Notes: a model not told the origin generated them from the letters alone. Shown: positions 37,352 to 46,839, counted from the first letter of the stretch. The stretch is DNA of 64,000 bases from Stigonema ocellatum SAG 48.90 = DSM 106950 (GCA_016903675.1 JADQBA010000013.1:1-64000), one strand, 5' to 3'. Program-made: numbers and translations.

Positions 37352-38620
37352 GTGAAAGTTTTAGTTGTAGGTAATGGAGGGCGGGAACACGCCTTAGTCT
37401 GGAAACTGCTGCAATCAGAGCAAATTGAGCAAGTTGTCTGTGTGCCGGGGAACGGGGGTACGGCAAACATGGAAAATTGCCGGAACTTCCCCTTGGCAGT
37501 AGATGACTTTGAGGGTATAAGCAAATTAGCCCAAGAGCATGGTGTTACTCTTGTGGTGGTGGGACCAGAAGTACCACTGGCAAAAGGAATAACAAACTAT
37601 CTCATGCAGCAAGGTCTGATGGTTTTTGGTCCTACCAAAGCAGCAGCGCAAATTGAGGCTAGTAAGGCTTGGGCAAAAGCCTTGATGCTGGAAGCTGGGA
37701 TTCCTACAGCACGGGCTGCGGTATTTACGGAGGCGGGAGCAGCAAAATCTTACGTGAAAGCACAGGGGACACCTATTGTCGTTAAAGCTGACGGCTTGGC
37801 AGCAGGTAAGGGTGTCACAGTTGCGGAAACAGTGGCTGCGGCGCAGGCGGCAATTGATGCCATTTTCCAGGGGCAGTTTGGCAGTGCAGGGAAATTTGTG
37901 GTCATTGAAGAATATTTGACTGGGCAAGAGGTTTCCGTTTTAGCACTCTCCGACGGGTTAACCATTCGCCCGTTGCTACCAGCCCAGGATCACAAGCGCA
38001 TTGGTGAGGGCGATACAGGGGAAAATACTGGTGGCATGGGAGCCTATGCCCCAACACCCATTGCCACACCTGCTTTGATGGAACGAATTCAAAAAGAAGT
38101 GTTAGAGAAAGCGATCGCTGCTTTAACGGCAAAAGGCATTGACTACCGAGGTGTCCTTTATGCCGGATTGATGATTACCCCGGAGGGAGACTTCAAAGTT
38201 TTGGAATTTAACTGTCGCTTTGGCGACCCAGAAACCCAAGTCATTCTGCCGCTGTTGGCAACACCCCTAGAAGAGTTATTGCTTGCTTGTGTGCAACAGC
38301 GTTTAGGACAAATGCCACCCATTGCCTGGAAATCCGGGGTCGCTGCCACTGTTGTTGCTGCGTCTGGGGGTTATCCGGGGGAATACGAGCAAGGCAAGGT
38401 AATTACTGGGATCGAGCAGGCAGTTGCCCAAGGAGCTACTGTATTTCATGCTGGGACAAAGTTCAACCAACAACAATTGGTGACAAATGGGGGTCGGGTG
38501 TTAAATGTCACTGGAGTCGGAGAAAATTTTCACTCCTCCATCGCCCAAGCCTATGCTGGAATACAATGTATTAACTTTGAGGGAATGTATTATCGACGAG
38601 ATATCGGGCATAGAGTATGA
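37352..38620 (+). CDS. purD: phosphoribosylamine--glycine ligase (GARS)
   Basis: A 422-residue ATP-grasp ligase, second step of purine synthesis (PRA + Gly + ATP to GAR). It begins VKVLVVGNGGREHAL, with the expected N-domain, the ATP-grasp lid GTPIVVKADGLAAGKGV and the HDHKRIGEGDTGENTGGMGAYAP-type substrate loop (only key residues cited). I use the GTG at 37352, preceded by GAGGAA; an ATG at 37313 would add 13 residues with no homology. It is the gene just before nblS. Confidence 0.95.
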   Translation: MKVLVVGNGGREHALVWKLLQSEQIEQVVCVPGNGGTANMENCRNFPLAVDDFEGISKLAQEHGVTLVVVGPEVPLAKGITNYLMQQGLMVFGPTKAAAQIEASKAWAKALMLEAGIPTARAAVFTEAGAAKSYVKAQGTPIVVKADGLAAGKGVTVAETVAAAQAAIDAIFQGQFGSAGKFVVIEEYLTGQEVSVLALSDGLTIRPLLPAQDHKRIGEGDTGENTGGMGAYAPTPIATPALMERIQKEVLEKAIAALTAKGIDYRGVLYAGLMITPEGDFKVLEFNCRFGDPETQVILPLLATPLEELLLACVQQRLGQMPPIAWKSGVAATVVAASGGYPGEYEQGKVITGIEQAVAQGATVFHAGTKFNQQQLVTNGGRVLNVTGVGENFHSSIAQAYAGIQCINFEGMYYRRDIGHRV

Positions 38621-38917
38621 CCATACTCCGCACAGCTTTTTTGGTTCTAGAGTCTAGGACAAATCCCGTGTCCGTTGTTTTATACAAGGGTGTTCAACCT
38701 TATAGTCCAAGAAGTTTTTGCATCATACCCTACCGTCGTTGTGAAATTATGCCTCGTGGAATAATTTGTGACTTTGTCAAAAACTTGGCTCTCGGCAATG
38801 TGCAAACTGCACCCCTTGATTATAGCGCGACAGAGTGCGTTTGACTACAAAAAGCTACGTTATTTTAAGATTAGATCGCTAGGCGAACGACTACCGCCAT
38901 AACAACTTTATATTAAA

Positions 38918-40834
38918 ATGCTGGCTCTTTTAAAAACAATCCGAGAAGCGATCGCAAATTGGTGGTCCGAGTTTACCCTCCAGACGAAGCTTTTGGCTGT
39001 GGCAACTTTGGTGGTATCATTGGTAATGAGTGGTTTGACCTTCTGGGCAGTAAACACAATTCAGCAGGATGCGCGTCTGAATGACACTCGCTTCGGTCGT
39101 GACCTCGGGCTGCTCCTTGCCTCTAATGTAGCCCCACTCATTGCTGAACATAATCTTAAAGAAGTTGCCCAATTTTCCCAGCGCTTCTACAGCAGCACCT
39201 CCAGCGTACGTTACATGCTCTACGCTGATGAACATGGGAACATTTTTTATGGTCTTCCCTTCTGGGAACCAGAGGTGGAAACCTCTCTCACTATTGAGCG
39301 GCGGATACAACTGCCTGATGATTACGCTGCTGATGCAGAAAAGCCGATGGTGCGGCAACACCAGTCCCCTAGCGGAGAAGTCACCGATGTGTTTGTTCCC
39401 CTGATTGTTGATGGCAAATACCTCGGTGTCTTAGCCATCGGCATCAACCCCAACCCCACAGCAGTCATCTCCACAAATTTCACCCGCGATGTCACCATTG
39501 CCGTTTTTATCACGATTTGGGTCATGGTGATTTTGGCAGGGGTGACTAACGCTTTGACGATCACCATGCCAATTAAAGAACTGCTCGTAGGCGTAAAACA
39601 AATTGCGGCGGGGAATTTTAAGCAGCGCATTGACTTACCACTAGGAGGCGAACTAGGAGAGTTAATTTTTAACTTTAATGAAATGGCAGAGCGCTTGGAG
39701 CGCTATGAAGAACAAAATATTGAGGAACTGACAGCAGAAAAAGCTAAGCTAGAAACCTTAGTTTCCACCATCGCCGATGGTGCTGTCCTGATAGACAACA
39801 ACATGCAGGTGATTTTAGTCAACCCCACGGCGCGACGGATATTCGGCTGGGAGGGGGCTGATGTGGTAGGCGGCAATGTTTTACATCTGTTCCCGTCAGC
39901 GATGCAAATGGAAATTACCCGTCCCTTGCACGAAATGGCAGCAGGGGAATGTGAAAGCGCTGAATTCCGTATTCATCTTAGCCAACCTATTCAACGGACT
40001 ATCCGCATTCTATTGACTACAGTTCTCAACCTACAACGCGAGAGCATCAAAGGTATTGCCATAACTATACAAGATATTACCCGCGAGGTAGAACTGAATG
40101 AGGCAAAAAGCCAATTTATCAGCAACGTTTCTCACGAACTGCGAACCCCCCTATTTAACATTAAATCCTTTATTGAGACTTTGCACGAGTACGGGGAAGA
40201 GTTGGGTACAGAACAACGGCGAGACTTTCTGCAAACTGTCAATCATGAAACTGATAGGCTGACTCGCTTAGTCAACGATGTTTTGGATTTGTCAAAACTT
40301 GAATCAGGTCGCCGCTACAGCTTAGATGGAGTGGATCTGGCGCAAGCGATCGAGCAGACTCTGCGGACTTATCAACTTAATGCTAGAGATAAAGGTATTG
40401 AACTCATTCAGGAAGTTGCTCCTAACTTGCCCCTCGTAGTGGGTAATTATGATTTATTGGTGCAAGTATTAGCTAATCTGGTTGGGAATGCCCTCAAGTT
40501 TACCACGGTGGGTGGGAAAGTGGCAATCCGCGCCTACCAATTAAAACCAAAGTCCAAAGAAAGCGATCGCGTACATCCAGTACGGGTAGAAATCTCTGAT
40601 ACTGGAATTGGCATTGCGCAAGAAGACCAAGACGCAATTTTTGACCGATTCTTCCGGGTAGAAAACCGAGTTCATACTCTAGAAGGCACTGGTTTGGGAC
40701 TATCGATAGTAAAAAATATTATAGAAAAGCATCACAGTCAAGTACATCTGGTGAGTGAAGTCGGCGTTGGTACCACTTTTTGGTTTGACCTAGCTGTGTT
40801 TGAAGAACCAACCCGACATAAACAAGGGGAGTAG
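38918..40834 (+). CDS. nblS: NblS-type sensor histidine kinase (Hik33/DspA/Ycf26)
   Basis: A 638-residue cyanobacterial sensor kinase that governs high-light, nutrient and cold responses and phycobilisome degradation, via the RpaB/RpaA-class regulators in species where it was studied. TM1 (about residues 26-50) and TM2 (about 190-215) flank an extracytoplasmic domain; HAMP, PAS (VDNNMQVILVNPTARRI region), HisKA (SNVSHELRTPLFN, phosphorylated His near 406) and HATPase_c (NLVGNALKF, DTGIGI, GTGLGLSIVK) follow. Full length. It directly follows purD. The last codons (KQGE) are already STRR-like GGGGAG sequence. Confidence 0.95.
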   Translation: MLALLKTIREAIANWWSEFTLQTKLLAVATLVVSLVMSGLTFWAVNTIQQDARLNDTRFGRDLGLLLASNVAPLIAEHNLKEVAQFSQRFYSSTSSVRYMLYADEHGNIFYGLPFWEPEVETSLTIERRIQLPDDYAADAEKPMVRQHQSPSGEVTDVFVPLIVDGKYLGVLAIGINPNPTAVISTNFTRDVTIAVFITIWVMVILAGVTNALTITMPIKELLVGVKQIAAGNFKQRIDLPLGGELGELIFNFNEMAERLERYEEQNIEELTAEKAKLETLVSTIADGAVLIDNNMQVILVNPTARRIFGWEGADVVGGNVLHLFPSAMQMEITRPLHEMAAGECESAEFRIHLSQPIQRTIRILLTTVLNLQRESIKGIAITIQDITREVELNEAKSQFISNVSHELRTPLFNIKSFIETLHEYGEELGTEQRRDFLQTVNHETDRLTRLVNDVLDLSKLESGRRYSLDGVDLAQAIEQTLRTYQLNARDKGIELIQEVAPNLPLVVGNYDLLVQVLANLVGNALKFTTVGGKVAIRAYQLKPKSKESDRVHPVRVEISDTGIGIAQEDQDAIFDRFFRVENRVHTLEGTGLGLSIVKNIIEKHHSQVHLVSEVGVGTTFWFDLAVFEEPTRHKQGE

Positions 40835-40932
40835 GGGAGTGGGGGAGTGGGGGAGTGGGGGAGTGGGGGAGTGGGGGAATTATTTTCTCCTACACCCCTA
40901 CACCCCTACACCCCTACACCCCTACACCCCTA
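40826..40932. repeat. short tandem repeat (GGGGGAGT)n and (CTACACCC)n
   Basis: Eight-base GGGGGAGT units (about five) followed by CTACACCC units (about five). The array begins inside the 3' end of nblS and runs to within 9 bases of the zinc-ribbon gene stop. The two halves are not complementary to each other, unlike the array at 18701-18933. Confidence 0.85.
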
Positions 40933-40940
40933 GCGAAAGG

Positions 40941-41312
40941 TCAAGATGCTGATAAAGCGATCAAAAAACACACTACTAATAAAGCTAGTAACAGCAGTAA
41001 AGTCTGATTGCGTTTTACCCAGCTTCTCACAGTTGCTCCAAAGCTACTGGTGGAACGTAGTGATTGATACTGTAACTTACTCTCTTCAATGTTTTGGTAA
41101 AGGATACACTCTTTAGCGTAGGGACGTTGAGGAAAGTTACAGGTATCGTCAGCGTGGTAGGTGCAAGTGTCACAGAGATACTCTTTATCAGTAGAACGGT
41201 GTAATGGAATACCAGGATGACCGTAAGCTTTCAGCTGTATACGGCAATGGGGACAGGTGACAGCCTGGGAGTTTATGGGTTGATGGCAGCGAGGGCATGT
41301 TGCAGTGTCCAC
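40941..41312 (-). CDS. zinc-ribbon protein with C-terminal membrane anchor
   Basis: A 123-residue protein: an N-terminal zinc ribbon CPRCHQPINSQAVTCPHC, a second Cys cluster (CDTCTYHADDTC plus a later Cys), then one C-terminal hydrophobic helix (about residues 101-121), a tail-anchor arrangement. Convergent with nblS. Widespread in cyanobacteria as far as I know, but no function established. Confidence 0.8.
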   Translation of the reverse strand: MDTATCPRCHQPINSQAVTCPHCRIQLKAYGHPGIPLHRSTDKEYLCDTCTYHADDTCNFPQRPYAKECILYQNIEESKLQYQSLRSTSSFGATVRSWVKRNQTLLLLLALLVVCFLIALSAS

Positions 41313-41482
41313 AGCCTGTACGGAATGTAGAATAATATTCTCATTTTAGCTGTTGTACGGAAAGGTTGGGGACTATGAGCCTGTTGGGTAAGATATCCAT
41401 TGCGATCGCACCATCTGTCGCCTTATGATTAGCGCAACCGCTTGATTTTTTGTCGCTTTTAAGATACAGTAAAGTAGAGTAT

Positions 41483-41833
41483 ATGGCTTATGGTGCTTTT
41501 CCAAAAATCGTGAAACTCTATGCCACGAGCGATGGCACAGAGCCTTATACGGAATGGCTCAAGAGCTTAAAGGATTATGTGATTCGCGCACGCATAATCC
41601 GGCGGATAGAACGGCTTCAACAGGGAAATTATGGGGACTGTAAGCCGATTGGTGAAGGTGTCCATGAGATGCGGTTTTTCTTCGGCAGTGGCTATCGTGT
41701 TTACTTTGGTGAATCAGAAAATGATGTAGTAATCCTTTTATGCGGTGGCGACAAAAGCAGTCAGGACAGAGATATTCAAAAAGCAAAGGAATACTGGCAG
41801 GCATACCAAGAGGAACCAAAAGATGAGCAATAA
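41483..41833 (+). CDS. RelE/HigB-type toxin (type II TA)
   Basis: A 116-residue RelE-superfamily ribonuclease of the 'addiction module killer'/HigB phage-Gp49-like group. Motifs EWLKSLKD near the N-terminus, IIRRIERLQQGNYG and GVHEMRFFFGSGYRVYFG, and LLCGGDKSSQ near the C-terminus. The ATG at 41483 is chosen over a TTG at 41450. The stop overlaps the antitoxin start by 11 bases (toxin-first order, as in higBA). Confidence 0.9.
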   Translation: MAYGAFPKIVKLYATSDGTEPYTEWLKSLKDYVIRARIIRRIERLQQGNYGDCKPIGEGVHEMRFFFGSGYRVYFGESENDVVILLCGGDKSSQDRDIQKAKEYWQAYQEEPKDEQ

Positions 41834-42143
41834 ATTAAGAGATCATCACGAAGTGGTTATTGATGAATTGCGGAATCCAGAAATGGCAAAATCCTACTTG
41901 GAAGTTGCCTTGGAAGAATATGAACAAGACGGGGATTTATCGTTCTTCCTTGAGGCACTACGTAATGTAGCAGAAGCGCAGGGAGGGATGGCAAAACTTG
42001 CAGAAAAAACAGGCTTAAATCGGCAGAACCTTTATCGAGTATTGTCTGAGAACGGAAACCCTGAACTGCGTACTATCAGTCTGATTTTGCATACCCTTGG
42101 CTACCGCCTGAGTGTAGCCTTTGCAGGCACTAATTTCCTCTGA
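41823..42143 (+). CDS. HigA/XRE-type antitoxin
   Basis: A 106-residue addiction-module antidote: C-terminal HTH GGMAKLAEKTGLNRQNLYRVL, preceded by a helical toxin-binding half. It neutralises the toxin and represses the operon. ATG 41823 lies inside the toxin's last codons. The 3' end overlaps by 14 bases with the convergent DUF433 gene, so insertion or deletion near 42140 may have trimmed one of them. Confidence 0.9.
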   Translation: MSNKLRDHHEVVIDELRNPEMAKSYLEVALEEYEQDGDLSFFLEALRNVAEAQGGMAKLAEKTGLNRQNLYRVLSENGNPELRTISLILHTLGYRLSVAFAGTNFL

Positions 42144-42360
42144 TTTCGACTAATGCTTCGCCCTTACGCGAGGCGTATAAAAGTGCCGCTTTGAGATCAT
42201 CCGCCTCAAGATCGGGCATTTCTTCCAAGATTTGTTCGGCACTAAGTCCAGCTGCAAACAAGTCCAGTACATCTGATACACGAATTCTCATGCCCCGAAT
42301 GCAAGGGCGACCACTACACTGTTTGGGATTAACTGTAATTCTTCTAAGTAAGTCTGACAT
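42130..42360 (-). CDS. DUF433 family antitoxin-like protein, copy A
   Basis: A 76-residue DUF433 protein (RITVNPKQCSGRPCIRGMRI, DVLDLFAAGLSAEQILEEMP, DLEADDLKAALLYA), a winged-HTH family usually paired with a PIN-like DUF5615 toxin. No such toxin follows. The N-terminal ~60 residues and the ~50 bp upstream are almost identical to copy B at 55114-55431. The C-terminus (SRKGEALVEIRGN) differs and runs into the HigA gene end. Confidence 0.85.
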   Translation of the reverse strand: MSDLLRRITVNPKQCSGRPCIRGMRIRVSDVLDLFAAGLSAEQILEEMPDLEADDLKAALLYASRKGEALVEIRGN

Positions 42361-42751
42361 ACGCTTTCACTCTATGATGAATACTTGTCCCAGTATTAGT
42401 TAATCCTTTACGATAGCAAATTCCAAGGTGAAGACACACGTATTATTATAATAATTGAAGTCTACCAATACAGTACAAATTTACGATTGAAGTCACGCGG
42501 CTAAATAAGCAGAAGTTATTTTTGGCGGTTGTCAACGCCTACTCCTTCCCAAAGCGGCATATTATGGGGCAGTGTGGTGCAGAAATGGTCGCTGCCAAAA
42601 TCTTCAATGAAAACGAGGGTAGGGATGTAGGTGGGGAACCCCACAAGGCGAATTTTACCTTCTTTGTTCAGAGTCGCTAGCATCCCCTTTGAGTCCCGGT
42701 GACAGCATAATTGAAATATCAGCAGTTTCGCTACTGGATTTAGTAAACAAG
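42361..42751. other. 391-bp gap with a gene fragment
   Basis: Contains a 65-bp copy (42565-42629) of codons from the PD-(D/E)XK-like gene at 43213-43809. No other gene is visible ahead of the UPF0175 start, apart from an AT-rich stretch near 42440. Confidence 0.6.
42565..42629 (+). pseudogene. 65-bp fragment duplicate of the PD-(D/E)XK-like gene
   Basis: Matches 43601-43665 over 65 bases with one mismatch I can see. The reading (GQCGAEMVAAKIFNENEGRD) is that of the intact gene; sequence either side does not match. A remnant of an earlier duplication or deletion. Confidence 0.75.
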
Positions 42752-43006
42752 ATGAGTTTGCAACTGTCTATTCCAGATTCTGTCCTTGAGGCTATCCGGT
42801 TACAAGAGTTGCGGGTGGAACAAGAACTATTAACTGAATTAGCTATTGCTCTTTACACCCAAGAGCTTTTATCCTTTGGCAAGGCAAGAGAATTAGCTCG
42901 GATGGAAAAATATGAATTTGCTAAGTTATTAGGAGAGCGAGGTATCGACAGGCACTACGGAGCAGCAGAACTTGAGGATGATTTAAACTATGCCCGTAGT
43001 GAGTAA
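42752..43006 (+). CDS. UPF0175 family antitoxin
   Basis: An 84-residue UPF0175 protein (MSLQLSIPDSVLEAI ... ELLSFGKARELARMEKYEFAKLLGERGI), a small HTH-containing family encoded with DUF3368 PIN-domain toxins. ATG 42752 is the natural start. It overlaps the following toxin remnant by 17 bases, the usual order and spacing. Confidence 0.88.
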   Translation: MSLQLSIPDSVLEAIRLQELRVEQELLTELAIALYTQELLSFGKARELARMEKYEFAKLLGERGIDRHYGAAELEDDLNYARSE

Positions 43007-43097
43007 CACTTCGCCACTGTTAAATTTGACAATTAGTTTTCGCATTGCAGCAAATTTATTAGCAAAGATTTTAAGGGAGAGTGGTGAAGGCAACTAA
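42990..43097 (+). pseudogene. DUF3368 PIN-domain toxin with a large internal deletion (35 aa)
   Basis: The frame starts MPVVSNTSPLLNLTI, the invariant start of DUF3368 PIN toxins, and ends SFRIAANLLAKILRESGE, their usual C-terminus. About 120 central residues with the PIN active-site acids are missing, and the junction is in frame. It should be non-toxic, leaving the UPF0175 antitoxin without its target. Confidence 0.8.
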
Positions 43098-43212
43098 CTC
43101 TTGTACGTCTACCCATATCACCCTGCCACTAACACGGGATGCTGCGGCAAGATGTTAGAATATAAATCTCAGTCAGGTGTTGAGTGCTAAGCCAAGCTTT
43201 CTATGTTCAACA

Positions 43213-43809
43213 ATGCCATACAGCCAATTCACTCTCAAAAAGCTGGTCAAAGACTTCAACTTAACAATTGAAGAAAGTTTTGTACTTTTCCCGGACACGA
43301 CACCAGTACCACCGTCAGACTTTCTCGTTGAATTATTAGAAAAAACTGTACCCCTGGCGCTGGCTACAGATACCGAAAAATCCAGGTCGGAGATGATCAT
43401 TTTCCCAGTGCTACTGGAGGTTAAGGAGCAAAAGGGCAACGAGATAGCACTTTTTAGTGGCAACGACTTTACAGTCGATATCAGTGTTGGGCTAAACGGC
43501 AATCCAGACTTTTTGATTAGCCTTGACAAGGAACAATATTTCATCTCTGCCCCCATCATAACCATTGTCGAGGCGAAAAACAATAACCTCAACAGTGGAT
43601 TGGGGCAGTGTGGTGCAGAAATGGTAGCTGCCAAAATCTTCAATGAAAACGAGGGTAGGGATGTACCAGCTATTTACGGGTGTGTTACATCGGGGACTGC
43701 TTGGAAGTTTCTGCGCTTGAGTGGCGACATCTTGTCCATCGATAAATTGGAGGTGTCGCTATTCCCGTGCGATCGCTTGCTGGGCATTTTTTTATCGATT
43801 CTCAAATAA
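43213..43809 (+). CDS. PD-(D/E)XK nuclease-like protein
   Basis: A 198-residue protein. The core NPDFLISLDKEQYF followed by IITIVEAKNNNLNSGLGQC gives D ... E-x-K, the pattern of PD-(D/E)XK nucleases; a downstream YGCVTSGTAWKFLRL matches conserved cyanobacterial proteins of this type that I recall. ATG 43213 is preceded by ordinary sequence. No methyltransferase partner is nearby. It may be a solitary restriction-like or repair nuclease; unproven. Confidence 0.75.
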   Translation: MPYSQFTLKKLVKDFNLTIEESFVLFPDTTPVPPSDFLVELLEKTVPLALATDTEKSRSEMIIFPVLLEVKEQKGNEIALFSGNDFTVDISVGLNGNPDFLISLDKEQYFISAPIITIVEAKNNNLNSGLGQCGAEMVAAKIFNENEGRDVPAIYGCVTSGTAWKFLRLSGDILSIDKLEVSLFPCDRLLGIFLSILK

Positions 43810-43884
43810 ACATTGCTCTGCCTTCCGTGCGCAAGATCTGTTCTTCCCAGAATCTTAGGGTGGTACCCCATCGATGGCTACTAT

Positions 43885-43925
43885 CAAGCCATTGACATAC
43901 AAGCATCCTTCAACACTTCTCTGTA
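43885..43925 (-). pseudogene. short remnant of DUF433-associated C-terminal segment
   Basis: The minus-strand reading SYREVLKDACMSMA matches EVLKDACTSQSS in DUF433 copy B (CAAGCATCCTTCAACACTTC occurs at both sites). There is no surrounding gene. It shows that copies of that segment have moved in this island. Confidence 0.5.
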
Positions 43926-44028
43926 ACTTGGCTAAACCCGGTTTATTTTTCCAATGCTACCAGCATCCCAAATTCATCTCAAGCTACCAAAGGACGCATC
44001 CCATCAAAAAGTCAGGCAAGTCCAAGTG

Positions 44029-46839
44029 TTAGTCAAGAAATTCTCCCGAGTCTTCCTCCTCTTCTAAGTCAACGTATTCCACCACATCCTTGGCACTGAC
44101 GGCATATTCTTTAGCTAAAGTAGCAAAGGAAAAAGGAAATGGTAGAGAAACATAATTAGCAAAATAGGGCCAGCGATTCCTAAGATTATGGACAAAGCAA
44201 GCTAACTTGTCGCGGTCAATCCCAGGATGATGAACGACGGCTATTTCTAATGGTTTGGGGTTTCCAGCTTGCAAGCTACCATTATCAAGCCGAGACTGTT
44301 TCTGTTTTAATGTATTTGTACCTTGTTCGGTATTTGACAGTTCTCTAAGGCTTAAGTAAAGGGCCGTGTCCCCATCATCACAAACATCCTGCCAACAGAA
44401 GACACCACCCTGAGTGATTCTGCTACCTGGAGAATCCTTGACAATGGCTACAGGAACTTCGCCTCTATCAGCAGCTACTCGCAACCGCACAACTAACAAA
44501 CGATTTATTTCTGATTCTGTCCTCTGCCGTTTTATTGCATCAGGTAAATCATTGGCTGGTAGTTCGGGGTTTTTCAGCCATGTCAGGATACTGCGAGCGT
44601 TTTGCGCTTCTGCCATAAATAACACTTGAGGAGGTTTTTCCGACTCAATGGGGGTACTCAAGCAATCGCGTAAGCAGTCGGTAATAAATTTATTGAGTAA
44701 CTGTTGTTCGTTTTTGATATCACCCGTCTGTTGTTGGTCGTCAGCAGTGGTTTCATTAGCATAGGAATCAGGATTCCATTTTTCCGTAAGCAGATGCCCT
44801 AGAGCTTCTGGATACGATACCCAACTTTGTGTGTCAAATAAGTTCGGGGTAGTAACCTGCACTATTCCCGTCACTGGGTTAACTCGTACCATCAATGCTA
44901 CAATGGAAGGAGAATTACTGGCAGTTGTTTTTCGGGTTCGGCGTAATACATGAAAGCAAGTCAGCCACGTATCAGAATTAATACCATCCTTTACGGGATC
45001 GATTAAAGGAGCAGGTAAAATACCGAATTGACGCAGCAAGTCTGATACAGCTTTTTGCACGCGATTGGGAGCATCTCTGGTTACATATTCTTCGCCGTCC
45101 TTTTTAATCCCTGTTAAAGCGTGGATGTGTTGATTGACATAACCTGCTCTCATTGCTCCGATTCGCAATGCTAGCTTGGGGTCAGACTCTGGTATCAAAG
45201 GTTTAGGCTTAATTTCAATTAAGGCACCACTTAATCCTTCCGGTTGAGGTAAGGATGAGACAATCTGATGAATGCGCTTATCCATCCAATTAATACGTTT
45301 TTGCTGTCGGCTATTGCCTTCTACAGAAGGACTATCGAAATCAAATATTTGTGTAAGCTCTAATACATGCTGAGTTTTGATATGCAGGCGACCATAAGAA
45401 CCTTCATAAATAGTTTCTTCTCCTTGTACCCCGCTAGGAGTTGTATATGTTTTTGTTTCTCCTTTTGGCGACAATAAAAGTAATTCGCAAATTTCAGCAA
45501 TCAACTCGTCGCGACATTTTTGGGTTTCCCACAAAATCAGTATCGTGTTTGGAGAATTCTTTGGAGAGCGAAATGTAGCGGGTGCAGCGATTTTAGGTCG
45601 CTGCATCGGTGTGGATAAATCGTTACGATTTTGAGGTTCTTTACTACCTTTCTTTTGTGGCTTTCCTGGCTCCCAAAAAGAGACTTTACGTGATTTTTTA
45701 ATTGCTTCACCAACTCTGCGAACAAGGCAATTTTCTAGCTCTATTTTATTTTGAATAGCCATATCTAAACTGGCTAAATCTAGTGGACTCACACCAGGAA
45801 GGCAAGGTACACCACCACGATGTCGAGAGTCATAGGCAATAGCTGCTTGTATCCCACTCTTTTCTTTACCAATTGCTGACCAATTATAAATTGGTTCATT
45901 AGCTAAGGTGTTAGGGTCAGGAAGTGGAGAGTCGTTAATCCGAAGTAACTCGCTAATGGCTCTATGCCATTTTGCTTCCTTTCCAGGACGTTTCATATCA
46001 AGAGGAATGAAGCAAAATGCTTGACTCAAGCCATCCAACCAGCGACGATTATCACCAATATAAGTAGTTGCACCTTTGTAAGGTAGACTTTTTAGAGGCT
46101 CCGTAACCCATCGCCGAATTGAAAGTTGATGGTAAATTATCGGTTCATTGCGCCAAGGGACTGTTTGCAATTTGAAACGGATATAAAATGAGATGTCTGC
46201 TGTACCGACTTGTTTGTTATTTTTAATAAGTGGAACCCGATAGGGAGGCCATGACATCAGTTCGGCTCCTTGGTCGAGGCTGACGACTCGATAAAAGGTC
46301 AGTTGATACTGATTATTCGCGCCAAAATTGATTTGTGGGTTTTTGAGAAATTCAGTAGCCAAAAAATCTGGTATCGCTTGGAAGAGAACATCTATTTTGT
46401 TCAGGTTTTTTGTTTGAAGTCGTAACGGATAAATTATTGGTTTTTCTTCCCACTCCCAAGCATCATTGTCAAGCTTTTCAAGAATGGACTCGACTTCATC
46501 ATCTCCCAAACAACTGCTAAATTCCTCGCGCAGCCAATCTTTGATAAACTCTGGTAAGTCGCTAAGATCGGCGCGTTCTGTTGCTAGTAACCAAGGAACA
46601 CCAGGACGTTGCCAACCGTTACGCTCTGTCTTAATAATTCTCGGAAAGCAACCACCGATGATGGAGTCAAGAGAATAGACGGGGACAGAGGGATAACCCC
46701 TACCCAGAAGCTTGACTCGTTTTTGTGCAAGAGATTTAGCAACTTGCTGCCATGGGGTAGGAACAAGAAGAGAAAAAAGCTCGTATTGCACATCAGCAAT
46801 TAATTCCCAGGCTCCAGGGAGAATATATTTAAAGCTCAT
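44029..46839 (-). CDS. pPIWI-RE protein (prokaryotic PIWI-RE family Argonaute relative)
   Basis: A 936-residue protein of the pPIWI-RE family: a long N-terminal module (about residues 1-400) typical of these proteins, a linker rich in Pro/Lys/Arg, a MID-like part (start PNTILILWETQKCRDELIA), then an RNase-H-fold PIWI part. Likely landmarks are GALIEIKP near residue 538, DPKLALRIGAMRAGYVNQHI after it, VLFMAEAQNARSILTWL near 743 and RLRVAADRGEVP near 790. In the family these carry the conserved Arg and Glu. It should bind a nucleic-acid guide or target duplex. ATG 46839 has AAGGA upstream and overlaps the helicase stop by 11 bases. Third gene of a three-gene operon. Confidence 0.85.
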   Translation of the reverse strand: MSFKYILPGAWELIADVQYELFSLLVPTPWQQVAKSLAQKRVKLLGRGYPSVPVYSLDSIIGGCFPRIIKTERNGWQRPGVPWLLATERADLSDLPEFIKDWLREEFSSCLGDDEVESILEKLDNDAWEWEEKPIIYPLRLQTKNLNKIDVLFQAIPDFLATEFLKNPQINFGANNQYQLTFYRVVSLDQGAELMSWPPYRVPLIKNNKQVGTADISFYIRFKLQTVPWRNEPIIYHQLSIRRWVTEPLKSLPYKGATTYIGDNRRWLDGLSQAFCFIPLDMKRPGKEAKWHRAISELLRINDSPLPDPNTLANEPIYNWSAIGKEKSGIQAAIAYDSRHRGGVPCLPGVSPLDLASLDMAIQNKIELENCLVRRVGEAIKKSRKVSFWEPGKPQKKGSKEPQNRNDLSTPMQRPKIAAPATFRSPKNSPNTILILWETQKCRDELIAEICELLLLSPKGETKTYTTPSGVQGEETIYEGSYGRLHIKTQHVLELTQIFDFDSPSVEGNSRQQKRINWMDKRIHQIVSSLPQPEGLSGALIEIKPKPLIPESDPKLALRIGAMRAGYVNQHIHALTGIKKDGEEYVTRDAPNRVQKAVSDLLRQFGILPAPLIDPVKDGINSDTWLTCFHVLRRTRKTTASNSPSIVALMVRVNPVTGIVQVTTPNLFDTQSWVSYPEALGHLLTEKWNPDSYANETTADDQQQTGDIKNEQQLLNKFITDCLRDCLSTPIESEKPPQVLFMAEAQNARSILTWLKNPELPANDLPDAIKRQRTESEINRLLVVRLRVAADRGEVPVAIVKDSPGSRITQGGVFCWQDVCDDGDTALYLSLRELSNTEQGTNTLKQKQSRLDNGSLQAGNPKPLEIAVVHHPGIDRDKLACFVHNLRNRWPYFANYVSLPFPFSFATLAKEYAVSAKDVVEYVDLEEEEDSGEFLD

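Noticed and set aside
38617..38844. 75-residue frame after purD
   Set aside because: No family, weak start, and composition unlike the neighbouring genes.
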